From assembly GCF_013874595.1 (NCBI RefSeq), contig NZ_CP059431.1, forward strand, positions 1,302,001-1,366,000: a stretch of 64,000 bases of DNA. The letters run 5' to 3'. The DNA comes from Flavobacterium sp. xlx-214 (GTDB taxonomy: Bacteria > Bacteroidota > Bacteroidia > Flavobacteriales > Flavobacteriaceae). The position numbers and the translations under genes were made by a program. A model generated the notes under the pieces. That model made no database searches. It was not told where the DNA came from and saw only the letters and a program-made list of their open reading frames with translations. The first letter of the stretch is position 1, and the number at the start of each line of letters is the position of its first letter. Below, in pieces: positions 8,460 through 16,925 of this stretch.

Positions 8460-9818
8460 ATGAAAAATGTCTTATTATTTGGTTCAGGAAGATCTACTTC
8501 TTCTTTAATCAAATATCTATTAGATCGAACAGAGTCACATCAATTTCAACTTTATATTGCAGATCAATCTATAACTTCAATACAAGAAAAAGTAGAAAAT
8601 AATCCCAACGCATTTGCTTTTACATTAGATATACACAATAACGATGAACGTAGAAAGTTAATTCAAAATGCAGATATTGTTATTTCTATGATGCCAGCTT
8701 TTCTACACCCAATTATAGCGCAAGATTGCTTAGAGTTTGGTAAACACTTGGTAACAGCGTCTTATATTTCTAACGATTTAAAAGAAATGGATGCTGAAGT
8801 AAAAGCAAAAGGTTTGATTTTTATGAACGAATGCGGATTAGATCCTGGTATCGATCACATGAGTGCTATGAAAGTATTGGATGAAATTCGAGAAAAGGGT
8901 GGAAATCCAGTCCATTTTGAAAGCTTTTGTGGCGGTTTGGTAGCACCAGAATCGGATGATAACGAGTGGAACTATAAATTCTCTTGGAATCCGCGTAACG
9001 TAGTGGTTGCTGGGCAAGGTGGTGCAGCTAAGTTTTTACAACAAGGTACCTATAAATATATTCCTTATCAACGTGTTTTTAAGCGTACCGAGTTCTTAGA
9101 AATTGATGGTTATGGTAGGTTTGAAGCCTATGCGAATCGAGATTCATTAAGTTACAGAGAAGCTTACGGATTAGAAAAAGCACATACTATTTACCGTGGT
9201 ACTATGCGTAGAGTAGGGTATTCACGTGCTTGGAATATGTTGATTCAATTAGGAGTTACTGATGATACTTATACAATTGAAGATTCTGAAAACATGACGT
9301 ATCGTGAATTTATTAATTCATTCTTATATTATCACCCAACCGATTCTGTTGAAGTAAAGTTTCGATTGACTTTAAATATTGAGCAAGATGATACTATTTG
9401 GGATAAGTTTGTTGCTTTAGATTTCTTTAATGAAGATAAGAAAGTAGGATTAAAAAATGCCACTCCAGCACAAATTTTAGAAAAAATATTATCTGAAAAA
9501 TGGACATTAAAACCAACAGATAAAGACATGATTGTAATGTATCATAAATTTGGATACACCATGCCGGGTGTTGAGGAAACATTACAGATTGATGCAACAA
9601 TGGTTTGTATTGGTGATGATTCTTTACATACTGGAATGGCAAAAACGGTTGGTTTACCAGTAGGAATTATTACATTAAAAATATTAACAGGAGAAATTAC
9701 AACTCCAGGTGTACAAATGCCTTTAACAAAAGAGGTTTACGAACCTGTTTTAAAAGAATTAGAAACTTTTGGCATTGTTTTCAATGAAAAAGAAGTTCCT
9801 TATGATGGAGGAATATAA
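8460..9818 (+). CDS. Saccharopine dehydrogenase-like oxidoreductase
   Basis: 452 residues. The N-terminus is a Rossmann fold (NVLLFGSGRSTSSLIKYLL) followed by the saccharopine dehydrogenase signatures ISMMPAFLHPIIAQDCLEFGKHLVTASYIS and NECGLDPGIDHMSAM. The C-terminal domain matches the saccharopine reductase (Lys9-like) dimerisation/catalytic domain. Family members reversibly form or split saccharopine or a related imino acid (e.g. carboxynorspermidine). In Flavobacteriaceae this gene is usually annotated for lysine degradation; no other lysine catabolic gene is adjacent here. Monocistronic, terminated by the palindrome at 9825-9856. Confidence 0.9.
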   Translation: MKNVLLFGSGRSTSSLIKYLLDRTESHQFQLYIADQSITSIQEKVENNPNAFAFTLDIHNNDERRKLIQNADIVISMMPAFLHPIIAQDCLEFGKHLVTASYISNDLKEMDAEVKAKGLIFMNECGLDPGIDHMSAMKVLDEIREKGGNPVHFESFCGGLVAPESDDNEWNYKFSWNPRNVVVAGQGGAAKFLQQGTYKYIPYQRVFKRTEFLEIDGYGRFEAYANRDSLSYREAYGLEKAHTIYRGTMRRVGYSRAWNMLIQLGVTDDTYTIEDSENMTYREFINSFLYYHPTDSVEVKFRLTLNIEQDDTIWDKFVALDFFNEDKKVGLKNATPAQILEKILSEKWTLKPTDKDMIVMYHKFGYTMPGVEETLQIDATMVCIGDDSLHTGMAKTVGLPVGIITLKILTGEITTPGVQMPLTKEVYEPVLKELETFGIVFNEKEVPYDGGI

Positions 9819-9824
9819 AAAAGC

Positions 9825-9856
9825 AAAACGCCCAATTTAATTAAATTGGGCGTTTT
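9825..9856. terminator. Bidirectional terminator between convergent genes
   Basis: A perfect 32-base palindrome (arm AAAACGCCCAATTTAA) starting 6 bases after the upstream stop and ending 5 bases before the stop of the opposite gene. A and T tracts on both sides make it usable in both directions. Confidence 0.88.
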
Positions 9857-9861
9857 TGTTT

Positions 9862-11214
9862 TTAGATGCCTAATTCAGTAAATAAAGCAATAAGTTTCTC
9901 ATCTGAAGGTCTTGGTGCATCTCCAGAAACGATATTTCCGTTAGGGTCAATTAAAATGAATCTAGGGATACCATCAATCGCATAATCAGTTACAAATTTC
10001 GATTTAAAAGCATTGTCTGCATAAAGTTGTATGCCACCCATTTGTTTATCGGTTACAAACTTTTTCCATTTATCATGATCTTTTTTCTCATCAATAGAAA
10101 TACTTACAAATTCAATGCTTTTGCCATGATATTTCTTTTCAACTTCTTTCATAAAAGGAATTTCTGCAACACACGGTCCGCACCAAGTAGCCCAAACATC
10201 TACATAAACATATTTTCCTTTTAAATCGTCAAGAGAAGTAGTTCCTCCTTTATGATTTTCATAATTAAATTTAGGCGAAGGTTTTCCTTTTACCAACGCT
10301 TTTAAAGTATTGTATTTTTCGGTTAACTCTTTTTTGAAATTTTCATCAGTTGATATTGATAAAAGGTCTTTGTAAAGAGCTTCCATTTTTTCGTTAGCTA
10401 ACGAAACTTCATAAGAAAGAGATTGAGCTAAGCTGTTTTTAATGTTTTGACTTTTAATTGCTTTTAATTTTGGTAAGAAAACATCTTGATACGTTTGCCC
10501 GTTTTTAGTTTCTTCTTGTGTTTTTTTGTTGAAATTTAAATCAACTAAAGAGCGGTACGATTTAGAAAAGTTAAAGCTTTCTTCATTATCAAGATCAATG
10601 GTTGTATCAAGTTTAGGAAAACTTTCAGAAACTTTAAAATCATCTTTCTTCAAGAAAAATCCATGATAATCAGGATATATTTCTTGTAAATAAGCAGTGT
10701 TAAAAGTAATGTTTTTTGTTTCTTTTTCTTTAAAATCTGGAATTGTAAAAGTGGCTGTATTAAGAAGTTCGTTGCTTTTTTTACTCAACTCATTAATTTT
10801 TGCTAAGAAAGCAGTTTCATCAACAGAGAAAAGTGTTTTAGGATCTTCTCCTAAAATCTCTTTCGAAAGCGCCGATTTTTTAGAAAGATAATTGTTCTCG
10901 TTTGATAAATCGCCAGTAAAAGTTATTTCGTTTAATTTTTGAACATCGCCAGTAAACGAAAGATTTTTACCTTGATGTAAATAAATGGTTTGCTTGCCAA
11001 TTTCATAAGCACCGTTGTATTGCAAGTAAAGTGTATCGGTAAAACTACCATCTTCTTTTACATTAATTTCTTTTTTGAAAGAATTTCCGCGAATGGTAAA
11101 TTTATTTTCGGGTGTACCTGTTAGTTTACCAGAAACAATGGTATATGTTGTTTTTTCTTCTTTAGCGCATGCAAAAAGAACAAAAGTTAAAGCAATGGTG
11201 ATGATTTTTTTCAT
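9862..11214 (-). CDS. TlpA-like thioredoxin-fold lipoprotein
   Basis: 450 residues. A short signal peptide ends in the lipobox LFAC (Cys16), so the protein is probably lipid-anchored in the envelope. The middle, about residues 30-310, is DUF4369-like beta sandwich and helical sequence; the C-terminal third is an AhpC/TSA-Redoxin thioredoxin fold with the active site WCGPC near residue 345 and the cis-proline segment IDGIPRF. Such proteins reduce envelope disulfides. A TATCTTTA box (plus 11238-11245) lies 24 bases upstream. It stands alone between terminators. Confidence 0.88.
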   Translation of the reverse strand: MKKIITIALTFVLFACAKEEKTTYTIVSGKLTGTPENKFTIRGNSFKKEINVKEDGSFTDTLYLQYNGAYEIGKQTIYLHQGKNLSFTGDVQKLNEITFTGDLSNENNYLSKKSALSKEILGEDPKTLFSVDETAFLAKINELSKKSNELLNTATFTIPDFKEKETKNITFNTAYLQEIYPDYHGFFLKKDDFKVSESFPKLDTTIDLDNEESFNFSKSYRSLVDLNFNKKTQEETKNGQTYQDVFLPKLKAIKSQNIKNSLAQSLSYEVSLANEKMEALYKDLLSISTDENFKKELTEKYNTLKALVKGKPSPKFNYENHKGGTTSLDDLKGKYVYVDVWATWCGPCVAEIPFMKEVEKKYHGKSIEFVSISIDEKKDHDKWKKFVTDKQMGGIQLYADNAFKSKFVTDYAIDGIPRFILIDPNGNIVSGDAPRPSDEKLIALFTELGI

Positions 11215-11266
11215 AGTTTATTTTTTGTGTTTGATAACTAAAGATAACTATTTTTTAATAAATGTG

Positions 11267-12955
11267 TTAGATGCCTTTCGGAATAGCATCAATCAGTTTT
11301 TGAGTGTATGGTTTTTCAGGATGAGCAATTAAAGCATCGGCTTCGTTTTTTTCTTCAATTTGTCCTTTGTTCATCACCACAATTTGATCTGATATGTATT
11401 TAACCACAGCTAAATCGTGTGAAATAAATATATACGTAAAACCAAAATTATCTTTTAAATCGTTTAATAAATTCAACACTTGTGCTTGCACCGAAATATC
11501 TAATGCTGAAACCGATTCATCGCAAATAATTAGTTTGGGGTTCACTGCAATGGTTCGTGCAATACCTATACGCTGGCGCTGACCACCTGAAAATTCATGC
11601 GGATAACGATCGTAATGTTCTGGCAACAAACCAACTTTATTTAAAAGATCTAAAACTTTTTCTTTACGTTCTTTATCATTGGCGTATAGTTTATGCACTT
11701 TCATAGGCTCTAAAATAGCCTCGCCAACTGTTATTTTAGGATTTAAAGAAGCAAACGGATCTTGAAAAATAATCTGAATTTCTTTGCGTAAAGCCTTTAA
11801 ATCGGCTTTAGAAAGTTGGGTAATATCTTGATCTCGATAAAAAATCTGTCCTTTTGTAGCAGGATCTAATTGTAAAATAGCATTTCCTAAAGTCGATTTA
11901 CCACAACCACTTTCACCAACCAAACCTAATGTTTCGCCTTCATATACTTCTAAACTTACATCATTTACTGCTTTGAAATACTGGTTTGGCTTAAAAATAT
12001 TGGTTTTAAGTAAATATTCTTTTTCAACATTTACCACGCGCAACAAAGGTTTTTTACTGTAAAGTACTTTTAAATGTTCTTCTCTAACAGCTGTTGTAAC
12101 AACTTCGGCATGTTCTTTTTTATCCAAAAAATCTTGAATGGTAGGCAAGCGTTTTAAACGAATATCTAACGAAGGGCGCGAACCAATTAATGCCTGCGTA
12201 TAAATATGTTGCGGGTTGTGAAATATTTGTTGCGCATTGCCTTGCTCTACAATTTCGCCTTTATACATCACCAAAACACGATGACAAATTTCGGAAATCA
12301 AAGCCAAGTCGTGCGATATAAAAATAACACTCATACCTGTTTCTTGCTGTAAATTTTTCAGCAGTTCAATAATTTCTTTTTGTACAGTTACATCTAATGC
12401 AGTGGTAGGTTCATCGGCAATTAATACTTTTGGTTTACAGGCAATTGCCATGGCAATCATTACCCGTTGTTTTTGTCCGCCCGATATTTGATGCGGGTAT
12501 TTGTTGTACAACGTTTCTGGGTCGGGTAGTTTTACCTGTGCAAACAAACGCAATACCTCGTTTTTAATTTCTTTGGATGATAATTGGGTATGTGTTGCCA
12601 AAATTTCGGCTACTTGTTCACCGCATTTAATCGATGGATTTAACGAACTCATTGGTTCCTGAAAAATCATAGACAGTTCATTTCCGCGAATGTTTTGAAA
12701 TTCTTTATCGGTTAATTGGGTGATATTTTTGTTGAGATAAACAATAGATCCCGAATTAATATCCGATACTTTTTTAGGTAGTAAACCCATTACTGCCAAA
12801 CTGGATACCGATTTTCCAGAACCCGATTCACCCACAATACCCAAAATTTCATTCGGATATAGTTCAAAGGAAATGTGATGAATTACTTCACGCCATTTTT
12901 TTTCTTGCAAAAAAGAAATACTTAAATCGCTTACTTGTAAAATAGGTTGGGTCAT
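11267..12955 (-). CDS. Oligopeptide/dipeptide-type ABC transporter, duplicated ATP-binding protein
   Basis: 562 residues containing two complete ABC ATPases. The first has Walker A GESGSGKS, signature SGGQKQR and Walker B VLIADEPTTALD; the second has Walker A GESGCGKS, signature SGGQRQR and LIICDESVSALD (Ser in place of the usual Pro after the catalytic Glu). Each is followed by the oligopeptide/dipeptide C-terminal extension. The arrangement equals a DppD-DppF or YejF-type fusion importing peptides; no permease is nearby. The ATG at 12955 is chosen because the longer frame from 13009 only translates a hairpin (12956-12992). Confidence 0.92.
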   Translation of the reverse strand: MTQPILQVSDLSISFLQEKKWREVIHHISFELYPNEILGIVGESGSGKSVSSLAVMGLLPKKVSDINSGSIVYLNKNITQLTDKEFQNIRGNELSMIFQEPMSSLNPSIKCGEQVAEILATHTQLSSKEIKNEVLRLFAQVKLPDPETLYNKYPHQISGGQKQRVMIAMAIACKPKVLIADEPTTALDVTVQKEIIELLKNLQQETGMSVIFISHDLALISEICHRVLVMYKGEIVEQGNAQQIFHNPQHIYTQALIGSRPSLDIRLKRLPTIQDFLDKKEHAEVVTTAVREEHLKVLYSKKPLLRVVNVEKEYLLKTNIFKPNQYFKAVNDVSLEVYEGETLGLVGESGCGKSTLGNAILQLDPATKGQIFYRDQDITQLSKADLKALRKEIQIIFQDPFASLNPKITVGEAILEPMKVHKLYANDKERKEKVLDLLNKVGLLPEHYDRYPHEFSGGQRQRIGIARTIAVNPKLIICDESVSALDISVQAQVLNLLNDLKDNFGFTYIFISHDLAVVKYISDQIVVMNKGQIEEKNEADALIAHPEKPYTQKLIDAIPKGI

Positions 12956-12992
12956 AAAAAAGCTACCTTCAATTATAAAAACTAAAGGTAGC
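12956..12992 (-). terminator. Terminator-like hairpin directly in front of the ABC ATPase start
   Basis: Minus strand: GCTACCTT, a 15-base loop, AAGGTAGC, then T6 running straight into the ATG at 12955. It could end transcripts arriving from osmC or act as an attenuator for the ABC gene. Confidence 0.6.
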
Positions 12993-13021
12993 AAAAACAA
13001 ACTAAACAATTATTTTAAATG

Positions 13022-13097
13022 TGTGGTGTTTGATGATGGATGTCTGATGTTTCAACTTCTGAATTTACACCCAGCATCTAATACCCAGCATCCAACA
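13022..13097. repeat. Low-complexity intergenic repeat based on GATG/CATC words
   Basis: The stretch contains near-tandem units (ACACCCAGCATCTA then ATACCCAGCATCCA) and, to the left, GATGGATGTCTGATGTTT. It fills the gap between osmC and the ABC gene. Similar GATG-word repeats are scattered between genes in some Flavobacteriaceae (recalled, not checked). No coding potential. Confidence 0.45.
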
Positions 13098-13523
13098 TTA
13101 AGCCACATTTTGTGTGTAATCTTTTGTAACTACTAAATTAATTGGCGTACTGTTTAAAAGATTATCGTAAATAGGGCAACGCTCTTTAATTTCATCCATC
13201 CAAAACTTAAGTGTAGTTAAATCGGCGGTGGTTACAGGTTTAATCACCAAATTAATGCTCTCAAATCCGCTGCGATCATTTTGATTGTTCAAAACCCCCT
13301 TCATTTCTATCTGAATTGATTTTAAATCCATATCTAAATCATTTGCTACCTGATGCCCAACTACATTAACACAAGCTACAAAGCCTGCCAATAAATATTC
13401 TAAGTGAGCGTGCGAATTCTTTTTCATATCGGTTTGATTGATAGAAAACTGTAACTCGTTGATTTTAATGTTTAATTGACTTTGGTTAGCAAAACTTAAT
13501 AATGAAATTTGTTCTTGGCTCAT
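13098..13523 (-). CDS. OsmC family protein
   Basis: 141 residues from the ATG at 13523. It has the OsmC/Ohr pattern: an N-terminal beta region, the helix LEYLLAGFVACVNVVGHQVANDL holding the first reactive cysteine, and a second cysteine in ERCPIYDNLL near the C-terminus. OsmC/Ohr proteins reduce organic hydroperoxides through this cysteine pair. The frame extends to 13562, but that ATG lies directly on the T-tract of the leader terminator (13563-13594), so the internal start is preferred. Expression is probably governed by the attenuator-like leader upstream. Confidence 0.88.
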   Translation of the reverse strand: MSQEQISLLSFANQSQLNIKINELQFSINQTDMKKNSHAHLEYLLAGFVACVNVVGHQVANDLDMDLKSIQIEMKGVLNNQNDRSGFESINLVIKPVTTADLTTLKFWMDEIKERCPIYDNLLNSTPINLVVTKDYTQNVA

Positions 13524-13562
13524 GATATTTTGGTTTTTGAGATTGATATTAATTTTAGGCAT

Positions 13563-13594
13563 AAAAAAAATCCTCTACTTTGCAGCAGAGGATT
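13563..13594 (-). terminator. Leader terminator upstream of osmC (attenuator)
   Basis: Minus strand: AATCCTCT, a 10-base loop, AGAGGATT, then a T tract of eight. It lies 40 bases before the preferred osmC ATG, so unhindered folding would end transcription before the gene. Its ascending arm also pairs with an upstream segment (13638-13649) in an alternative fold. Confidence 0.75.
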
Positions 13595-13649
13595 TCTTTG
13601 GGATATATATTGTAAAACATTTACAAATTTGAACATACAAAGCCTCTGC
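13585..13649 (-). promoter_or_regulatory. Antiterminator fold of the osmC leader
   Basis: On the minus strand the segment GCAGAGG...CTTTG (13649-13638) can pair with CAAAG (13600-13596) and CCTCTGC (13591-13585), taking up the ascending arm of the terminator. Between them sits a small hairpin, TTGTAAA/TTTACAA (13626-13610). Terminator and antiterminator cannot form together, the hallmark of a transcriptional attenuator or riboswitch expression platform. Confidence 0.6.
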
Positions 13650-13701
13650 GGGATATTTTCCACATCTTAAAATTGCATGTATGTTTAATAACTTGTTGCA
13701 T
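13621..13701 (-). CDS. Possible leader peptide of osmC
   Basis: A 26-codon frame beginning MQQVIKHTCNFK and ending MWKISRRGFVCSNL, with an internal ATG at 13665 that would give only the last 14 residues. Its codons for SRRGF lie on the 5' strand of the antiterminator fold and its stop lies before the terminator, so translation could steer folding. There are two cysteines and two arginines but no run of one amino acid. The frame may be fortuitous, although its placement matches leader-peptide logic. A near-consensus promoter element (GATATTTG) lies at plus 13734-13741. Confidence 0.4.
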   Translation of the reverse strand: MQQVIKHTCNFKMWKISRRGFVCSNL

Positions 13702-13789
13702 GTTTTGCTTTATTGTCTTTTTTTTATTTCGGAACAAATATCTAAATTTTTATTTTAAATAAGTAAAATATTTTAAATTTTAACATTTG

Positions 13790-14509
13790 TTAATTTGTAG
13801 TAGATAAAATTTCTGTTTCGTTTAGTATTTCATCACCTCTTAAACGCAAAAATACCTGAGCTACGGCTACTACATCGCGTTCGCAGTATTTTGAAATGCG
13901 ATTGATGTTTTTTTCGTTGTAATATACATTGCGTACTTCGCTACCGTCTATATCTTCTTTGGGCGATGGTATGCCTAACACGCTTGTTAATAATTTAAGC
14001 GAGGTGTAATGTTTATAATCGCCAAATTTCCATAATTCTAAGGTGTCTAAATGTGGAATTTCCCAAGGTTTTCTTCCAAAAAGCTGTAATTTTTCGGGAA
14101 TGGGTAAACCGTGAATCAACATGCGTCGGCACACATACGGAATATCAAATTCTTTAATGTTATGCCCGCAAAACACATACGCTGGATTGGAAAAATGTGT
14201 TTGAATAAGCTGATTGAACTCCATTAACAAATTTTTCTCATCGCCTATAATGGATTTGGTTCTAAACTGGCGCTCGGCATTTTTTATCGTGAAAAATCCT
14301 ACCGATATACACACTATTTTACCAAACTCGGCCCAAATACCTGCACGTTCGTAAAATTCTTCAGCCGTTACATCGTCTTTGCGTTGGTATTGGGTTTTAT
14401 CGGCATACAATTGCTGCGTTTCTTCAGGCAAATCGCTAAAAAACTCTTGTTGAGGTACCGTTTCAATATCAAAAAACAAAATATTAGGCAATACAATTTT
14501 ATCAATCAT
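13790..14509 (-). CDS. Predicted 3'-5' exonuclease (PolB-exonuclease-like)
   Basis: 239 residues. The DEDD-type exonuclease motifs are visible: FFDIETVP (Exo I, Asp/Glu), CGHNIKEFDIPY (Exo II) and YCERDVVAVAQVF (Exo III, YxxxD type). It matches the family of stand-alone DNA polymerase B exonuclease-like proteins common in Bacteroidota; the substrate is unknown, probably DNA in repair. Its ATG overlaps the serine hydrolase stop (ATGA), so the two are cotranscribed. Confidence 0.88.
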   Translation of the reverse strand: MIDKIVLPNILFFDIETVPQQEFFSDLPEETQQLYADKTQYQRKDDVTAEEFYERAGIWAEFGKIVCISVGFFTIKNAERQFRTKSIIGDEKNLLMEFNQLIQTHFSNPAYVFCGHNIKEFDIPYVCRRMLIHGLPIPEKLQLFGRKPWEIPHLDTLELWKFGDYKHYTSLKLLTSVLGIPSPKEDIDGSEVRNVYYNEKNINRISKYCERDVVAVAQVFLRLRGDEILNETEILSTTN

Positions 14510-15663
14510 GGTTTTTGATTTAACATGTGATACGCTTCATCAATATATACATAAAAATCGTTGCTGTTAGGATCGGTTGTGGTTTGCAATCCTTTTAAAT
14601 GACCCAAACGCACAATAATTAAATCATCTTCAGGAATTACAATAACAAACTGACCCAAATGCCCGCGCATATAGTATATGTGTTTATTTTTATAGTTGGA
14701 TAGCCACCAACCGTAACCATATTGCGGACTATTTGCAAAACGAGGATTGATGGATTTAAATACATATGCTGTTGATAGTATTTGCTGACCGTTCCACGCA
14801 CCATTTTGTTTGTAAAGTTTACCAAATTTTGCAAAATCACGCGCATTACTTGCAATACAACAATAGGCTTTTTCTACGCCGTCATTGGCATGATCAATCT
14901 GCCAAAGAGCATCGTTTTCCATACCCATAGGTTGCCAAAAATATTGAGAAACAAAATCGGCTAAATGCATTTTAGTTGCTTTTTCTAAAACCATGGCAAG
15001 CAATTGCGTATCACCACTTTGATAAATAAACTGTTGTCCTGGCTTTTTATCAATAGGTAAACTCAGCATTAAAGCACGTAAATCGGTTTTAAAATAGGCT
15101 TGTGTGGTAACCGATGTTGGTCCGTAATAATTTTCATCCCAATGTTGACCCGATGCCATACTAGCTAAATCGCCTACAGTAACCTCTTTGGCAAAAGCAC
15201 CTGTAAGTTCGGGTAAAAAATCAATTACTTTTGTTTCTAAGCTTTGAATCATACCTAAATCAATCGCTTTTCCTAAGGCAGCGGTTACAATGCTTTTTGC
15301 CATAGAAAACGAGTTGGTTTTGCTGTCTTTTGATCCAACATCAAAATAACATTCGTGCCAAATACTATCGTTTTTAATAATTAAGAATGCCGTTGTTTGT
15401 AGCTCTTTATGTGTTTGGTTTAACTTATTAGTAGCCGCAACTTTATTGTAGTTTTTAGAAACATTCCAAGGTTGCGCCGTTCCTTTTTTAATGGTTCGGT
15501 TATCAAAATACGAGTAATCTTCTAAAAAAGCCGTTTTGTGCCCCGTTAAATACGTTACCCTTACCGCGCGTACTAAATAACCGTAGCCAAAAATGTAGAG
15601 TAGGGCAATAAGTGCTACAAAAACAATAAGAAACCACTTAAGTATTTTAAAAACTATTTTCAT
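14506..15663 (-). CDS. Serine hydrolase, class C beta-lactamase fold
   Basis: 385 residues with an N-terminal membrane anchor (about 7-28). The catalytic SxxK is in SMAKSIVTAALGKAIDLG and the second motif appears as YQSGDTQLL, in place of YxN. The C-terminal region RGHLGQFVIVIPEDDLIIVRLGH supplies the usual HxG-type third motif. Family members are beta-lactamases, D-peptidases and esterases; the context does not decide. It faces the periplasm. It follows the XRE regulator by 35 bases, with a TATCTTTA box (plus 15685-15692) in the gap. Confidence 0.87.
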   Translation of the reverse strand: MKIVFKILKWFLIVFVALIALLYIFGYGYLVRAVRVTYLTGHKTAFLEDYSYFDNRTIKKGTAQPWNVSKNYNKVAATNKLNQTHKELQTTAFLIIKNDSIWHECYFDVGSKDSKTNSFSMAKSIVTAALGKAIDLGMIQSLETKVIDFLPELTGAFAKEVTVGDLASMASGQHWDENYYGPTSVTTQAYFKTDLRALMLSLPIDKKPGQQFIYQSGDTQLLAMVLEKATKMHLADFVSQYFWQPMGMENDALWQIDHANDGVEKAYCCIASNARDFAKFGKLYKQNGAWNGQQILSTAYVFKSINPRFANSPQYGYGWWLSNYKNKHIYYMRGHLGQFVIVIPEDDLIIVRLGHLKGLQTTTDPNSNDFYVYIDEAYHMLNQKP

Positions 15664-15698
15664 ATTTTGATGTTTTGGTTTGATTAAAGATAAAAAAA

Positions 15699-15896
15699 TT
15701 ATTCATCATCTAACTGAAATATTTCGTTTACTGATACGCCAAATAGTTTTGACATTCGAAGGGCCAATTCTACCGATGGCGCATATTTACCTGCTTCAAT
15801 AGCATTAATGGTTTGTCTGGTAACATTTAGTTTTTCTGCCAAATCGGCCTGTGTTATGTTTTGCATTGCCCGAAATACTTTAATCTTCGTTTTCAT
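15699..15896 (-). CDS. XRE-family transcriptional regulator (YozG-like)
   Basis: 65 residues forming a single helix-turn-helix domain (MQNITQADLAEKLNVTRQTINAIEAGKYAPSVELALRMSKLF). Small stand-alone HTH proteins of this type are commonly paired with a small membrane protein, as here with a 17-base overlap. The pair may autoregulate its own promoter. Confidence 0.9.
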   Translation of the reverse strand: MKTKIKVFRAMQNITQADLAEKLNVTRQTINAIEAGKYAPSVELALRMSKLFGVSVNEIFQLDDE

Positions 15897-16374
15897 AACT
15901 AAATTGTTTGTTGTACATATATAATTTGGTGTAGTAAAAAAGGTTTAAGAATAGAATAAAAGCATAGTAAAAAAACATAATTACATATCCAAATGCCATA
16001 CCGTAAATTAAAAACTCACTTATTATTAACAGAGTAAAAATTAGATATGTTGTATATGTTAGTGCTTTGCTACGAATTAAACCTATCATTTCATCTTCTA
16101 TTTTCTGTTTCGAGAAAACCAATATTATTCCACTTATAAAGAATAAAGTTTCAATTAGTTCTTCAAACATGTTGTTTTCTATCCATCTAAAGTTGCCTGT
16201 ATTTTCACTGTCTAAAAATGGATTGCTAATAATAGCAAACACTTTCATATTTAGTTCTAAATTATCAGTTAAGCTCGATTCAAAGAATTGAAGTGATATT
16301 AAAATACAAGAAATAATAAAAACCACTAATGCAGGGATTTTTAATTTGTTTGGAAATAGATAAATGCTTTTCAT
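15880..16374 (-). CDS. Four-helix membrane protein paired with the XRE regulator
   Basis: 164 residues with hydrophobic segments near 13-32, 70-86, 98-118 and 122-145. No enzyme motif is visible. It overlaps the downstream HTH gene. This arrangement (DUF-type membrane protein plus 65-70-aa HTH protein) recurs in Firmicutes and Bacteroidota, where the membrane partner is thought to sense or antagonise the regulator; that role is inference. Confidence 0.75.
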   Translation of the reverse strand: MKSIYLFPNKLKIPALVVFIISCILISLQFFESSLTDNLELNMKVFAIISNPFLDSENTGNFRWIENNMFEELIETLFFISGIILVFSKQKIEDEMIGLIRSKALTYTTYLIFTLLIISEFLIYGMAFGYVIMFFYYAFILFLNLFYYTKLYMYNKQFSYENED

Positions 16375-16519
16375 AATATAAAAGTTTTGAAATTGATTGA
16401 AGTAAATGTAATAAAAATTTTATATTATGTAAAAAATATTTTACAAAATGAGTTAAATGTTTTACAAATTGAAATTGGGCATTTTAAAAATAGATATGGG
16501 TATAACTAAAATGGAGTAT

Positions 16520-16651
16520 GATTTTAGTCGTTTAAAACTTGATTTTTGATCGTTTAAAGTAGAAAAATATTTGTGATATCCTGACCCGAGCTTGCGAACA
16601 GTATGAAGTAAAACAAGTTCAGGATGACTGAGGTTTAGTTAAAATGGATTG
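16520..16651. repeat. REP-doublet repeat copy A (degenerate, with insertion)
   Basis: Aligns with copies C-E through CGTTTAAAGTAGAAAAA, ATCCTGA and AACAAGTTCAGGATGACTG, but the left hairpin has decayed and about 27 bases interrupt the right hairpin. Its right flank (GTTTAGTTAAAATGGATTGA) matches that of copy C. The rest of the 311-base gap 16375-16685 is AT-rich and shows nothing else. Confidence 0.7.
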
Positions 16652-16685
16652 AAATTTTTAAAGTGAGTTGTTGGGTTTTCTTTGT

Positions 16686-16922
16686 TTACTGTTTTTTAAA
16701 TACTTTTTTAGTAGTAAAATTAATTAGTACTGTACCATTCTCATCAATTAAGTTCATCTCTGTTAATTTAACAATATCATCTTCGGGTAAAGTTGATAAT
16801 AATGCAATAATTTTTTTAGTAAAAATTATCATTTCTGATGTAGGATTAGTTATACCTTCTTCTTGCATCTTTAATCTATCAGTATATATAGTAAGGAAAT
16901 GTTTTATTGTTAAATGTTTCAT
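16686..16922 (-). CDS. Small orphan protein, 78 aa, paired with the DUF4279-like gene
   Basis: A soluble, largely helical 78-residue protein beginning MKHLTIKHFLTIY. I do not recognise it. It starts 3 bases after the stop of the upstream 131-aa gene, which argues that it is real and cotranscribed. The antisense frame over the same stretch is a shadow. An antitoxin or immunity-type role would fit the accessory context but is speculation. Confidence 0.6.
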   Translation of the reverse strand: MKHLTIKHFLTIYTDRLKMQEEGITNPTSEMIIFTKKIIALLSTLPEDDIVKLTEMNLIDENGTVLINFTTKKVFKKQ

Positions 16923-16925
16923 TTT

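Noticed and set aside
12955-13009. N-terminal extension of the double ABC ATPase giving a membrane-like start
   Set aside because: The extra residues are the translation of a hairpin and T tract; the ATG at 12955 gives the expected ABC start.
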